From NCBI GenBank assembly GCA_027317045.1, contig DAHVFI010000369.1, forward strand, positions 1 through 14,550: a DNA stretch of 14,550 bases. Reading direction: 5' to 3'. The first letter of the stretch is position 1. Every line of letters begins with the position of its first letter. The position numbers were made by a program, and so were the translations under genes. Of the stretch, positions 14,031 to 14,550 are shown one piece after another. Under the pieces are notes generated by a model. It did no database searches and was not told the origin of the DNA. It saw only the letters and a list, made by a program, of their open reading frames with translations. Origin of the DNA: Gammaproteobacteria bacterium. GTDB taxonomy: Bacteria > Pseudomonadota > Gammaproteobacteria > Natronospirales > REEB76.

Positions 14031-14331
14031 TTAGCTGTTTATCCGGATCACCTGGGGAGCGTGGAGGCGGTAAGTGACGGCAACGGGGCGAACGGGGTGC
14101 AGCATTCCTATGACGCCTGGGGCAAGGCGCGGCCGACCAGCGGCACCGGAGCGTTTGTGAGCCCGGCCTGGGGCAGTTGCAGTGCCACACTGCCGGGTGC
14201 GGATTTCACACCATGCCAGCCGGGGATTTCACGGCATGGCAGCCACCCCTATGAAGGGGTAAATCGGGGAAGCGGGACAACCCGCTATCGTCGTATATGG
14301 ACCCCGACCAGGTTGCAAGTTTGTTTCATGA
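14031..14331 (+). pseudogene. RHS-repeat core fragment, frame-disrupted
   Basis: Beginning right after rnpB, one frame reads YPDHLGSVEAVSDGNG then QHSYDAWGKARP (about 14040-14145). This is the signature of RHS-repeat proteins just before their core end (DHLGS, then a D/E-rich turn, then DAWGK). A second frame later reads VVYGPRPGCKFVS (14290-14328), matching the core-closing pattern (VYDPxLGRFxS). The two matches are in different frames with a stop between them, and no start precedes the first. RHS proteins are large secreted toxin carriers; only a degraded stub of roughly 100 codons remains here. No toxin tip follows. It is probably left over from recombination or insertion at this site. Confidence 0.65.
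14201..14244 (+). repeat. 23-bp-period direct duplication inside the RHS fragment
   Basis: GGATTTCAC plus 12 more bases at 14201-14221 recurs at 14224-14244 with three mismatches in 21. The period is not a multiple of three, so it shifts the frame. The same stretch holds an inverted pair CCATGCC (14211) / GGCATGG (14233). Confidence 0.7.
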
Positions 14332-14522
14332 TTTAGGGGTAATTTTTCATCAACCAGGGTACGGCGACACCCATGTTGAAAGACCCCGTGAGAACATAAG
14401 TTAAGGCACTCTCTAAAATGCCTTCCCAACCTATTGATATGTCATTATTTATTATTTAGAAATCTTGTCTGGTTTTTTTCGCCTAAGTCCCTGTCTCACA
14501 AGCATTTTTTTATGATTTGCCC
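14332..14522. other. non-coding AT-rich tail after the RHS fragment
   Basis: No supported gene. Base composition shifts from GC-rich to AT-rich around 14340, with long T and A runs after 14440. A perfect six-base stem AAGGCA (14403-14408) / TGCCTT (14419-14424) with a ten-base loop is present but lacks a following T run. No rnpB terminator hairpin was recognised between 14028 and here. Confidence 0.5.
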
Positions 14523-14550
14523 TTGACGGAGTGCAAACACCTTCCTATAG
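14523..14550 (+). promoter_or_regulatory. candidate sigma70 promoter leaving the right edge
   Basis: TTGACG at 14523-14528 and TATAG at 14546-14550 (sixth base off the edge) are spaced 17 bp, close to consensus on both boxes. In many relatives mraZ and the division/cell-wall cluster follow rnpB, so this may drive mraZ; the gene itself is outside the window. Confidence 0.45.

Noticed and set aside
14229..14429. 66-codon minus-strand frame beyond rnpB
   Set aside because: No recognisable motif; overlaps the RHS remnant, which has family signatures on the plus strand.

Overview
The window looks like a chromosomal segment of a non-enteric gammaproteobacterium with moderately high GC. Several gene neighbourhoods point this way: petABC followed by sspA-sspB, the block rsmI / lpoA-yraN-diaA, and a class A RNase P RNA just beyond rsmI. 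The P RNA termini and P4 region resemble those I remember from purple-sulfur-bacterium relatives (Chromatiales-like), but genus cannot be named from this sequence alone. Most of the window is housekeeping. The unusual parts are small lineage-specific changes and a disturbed right end.

Left part (1-6302). The 3' portion of murA (peptidoglycan precursor synthesis) enters from the left edge and converges on a degS/algW-type periplasmic protease. Reading away from the protease is the cytochrome bc1 operon: petA (Rieske protein), petB (cytochrome b, here about 55-60 residues longer than usual near its C-terminus) and petC (cytochrome c1). It is followed by sspA (an RNA-polymerase-associated GST-fold regulator) and sspB (ClpXP adaptor). 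The same order is common in gammaproteobacteria, usually with hisGDC between murA and the protease; those genes are absent here.

Middle (6303-7885). A small four-helix DUF3147 membrane protein has an odd start region. After it come a hotdog-fold DUF4442 protein and an abutting macrodomain (O-acetyl-ADP-ribose deacetylase type) gene. A 114-bp gap before the next, convergent gene holds two clear hairpin repeats of a family seen across many bacteria, with a decayed third between them.

Right-middle (7886-13110). On the minus strand, lpoA (outer-membrane activator of a class A PBP), yraN and diaA are closely packed, and a GlcD-like FAD-linked oxidase follows where many relatives carry a BON-domain lipoprotein gene. 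rsmI (16S rRNA C1402 2'-O-methyltransferase) diverges from lpoA.

Right end (13111-14550). A 5'-truncated class I methyltransferase lies head-on to rsmI and stops just short of the rnpB promoter. rnpB is intact. About ten bases past its 3' end begins an RHS-repeat fragment with frame breaks and a 23-bp-period duplication. After that the DNA turns AT-rich and ends in a good sigma70-like promoter pointing out of the window. No complete new defence or mobile system is visible. The best leads are the enlarged cytochrome b with a PLWY Qo motif, the gene debris flanking rnpB, and the hairpin repeat cluster.
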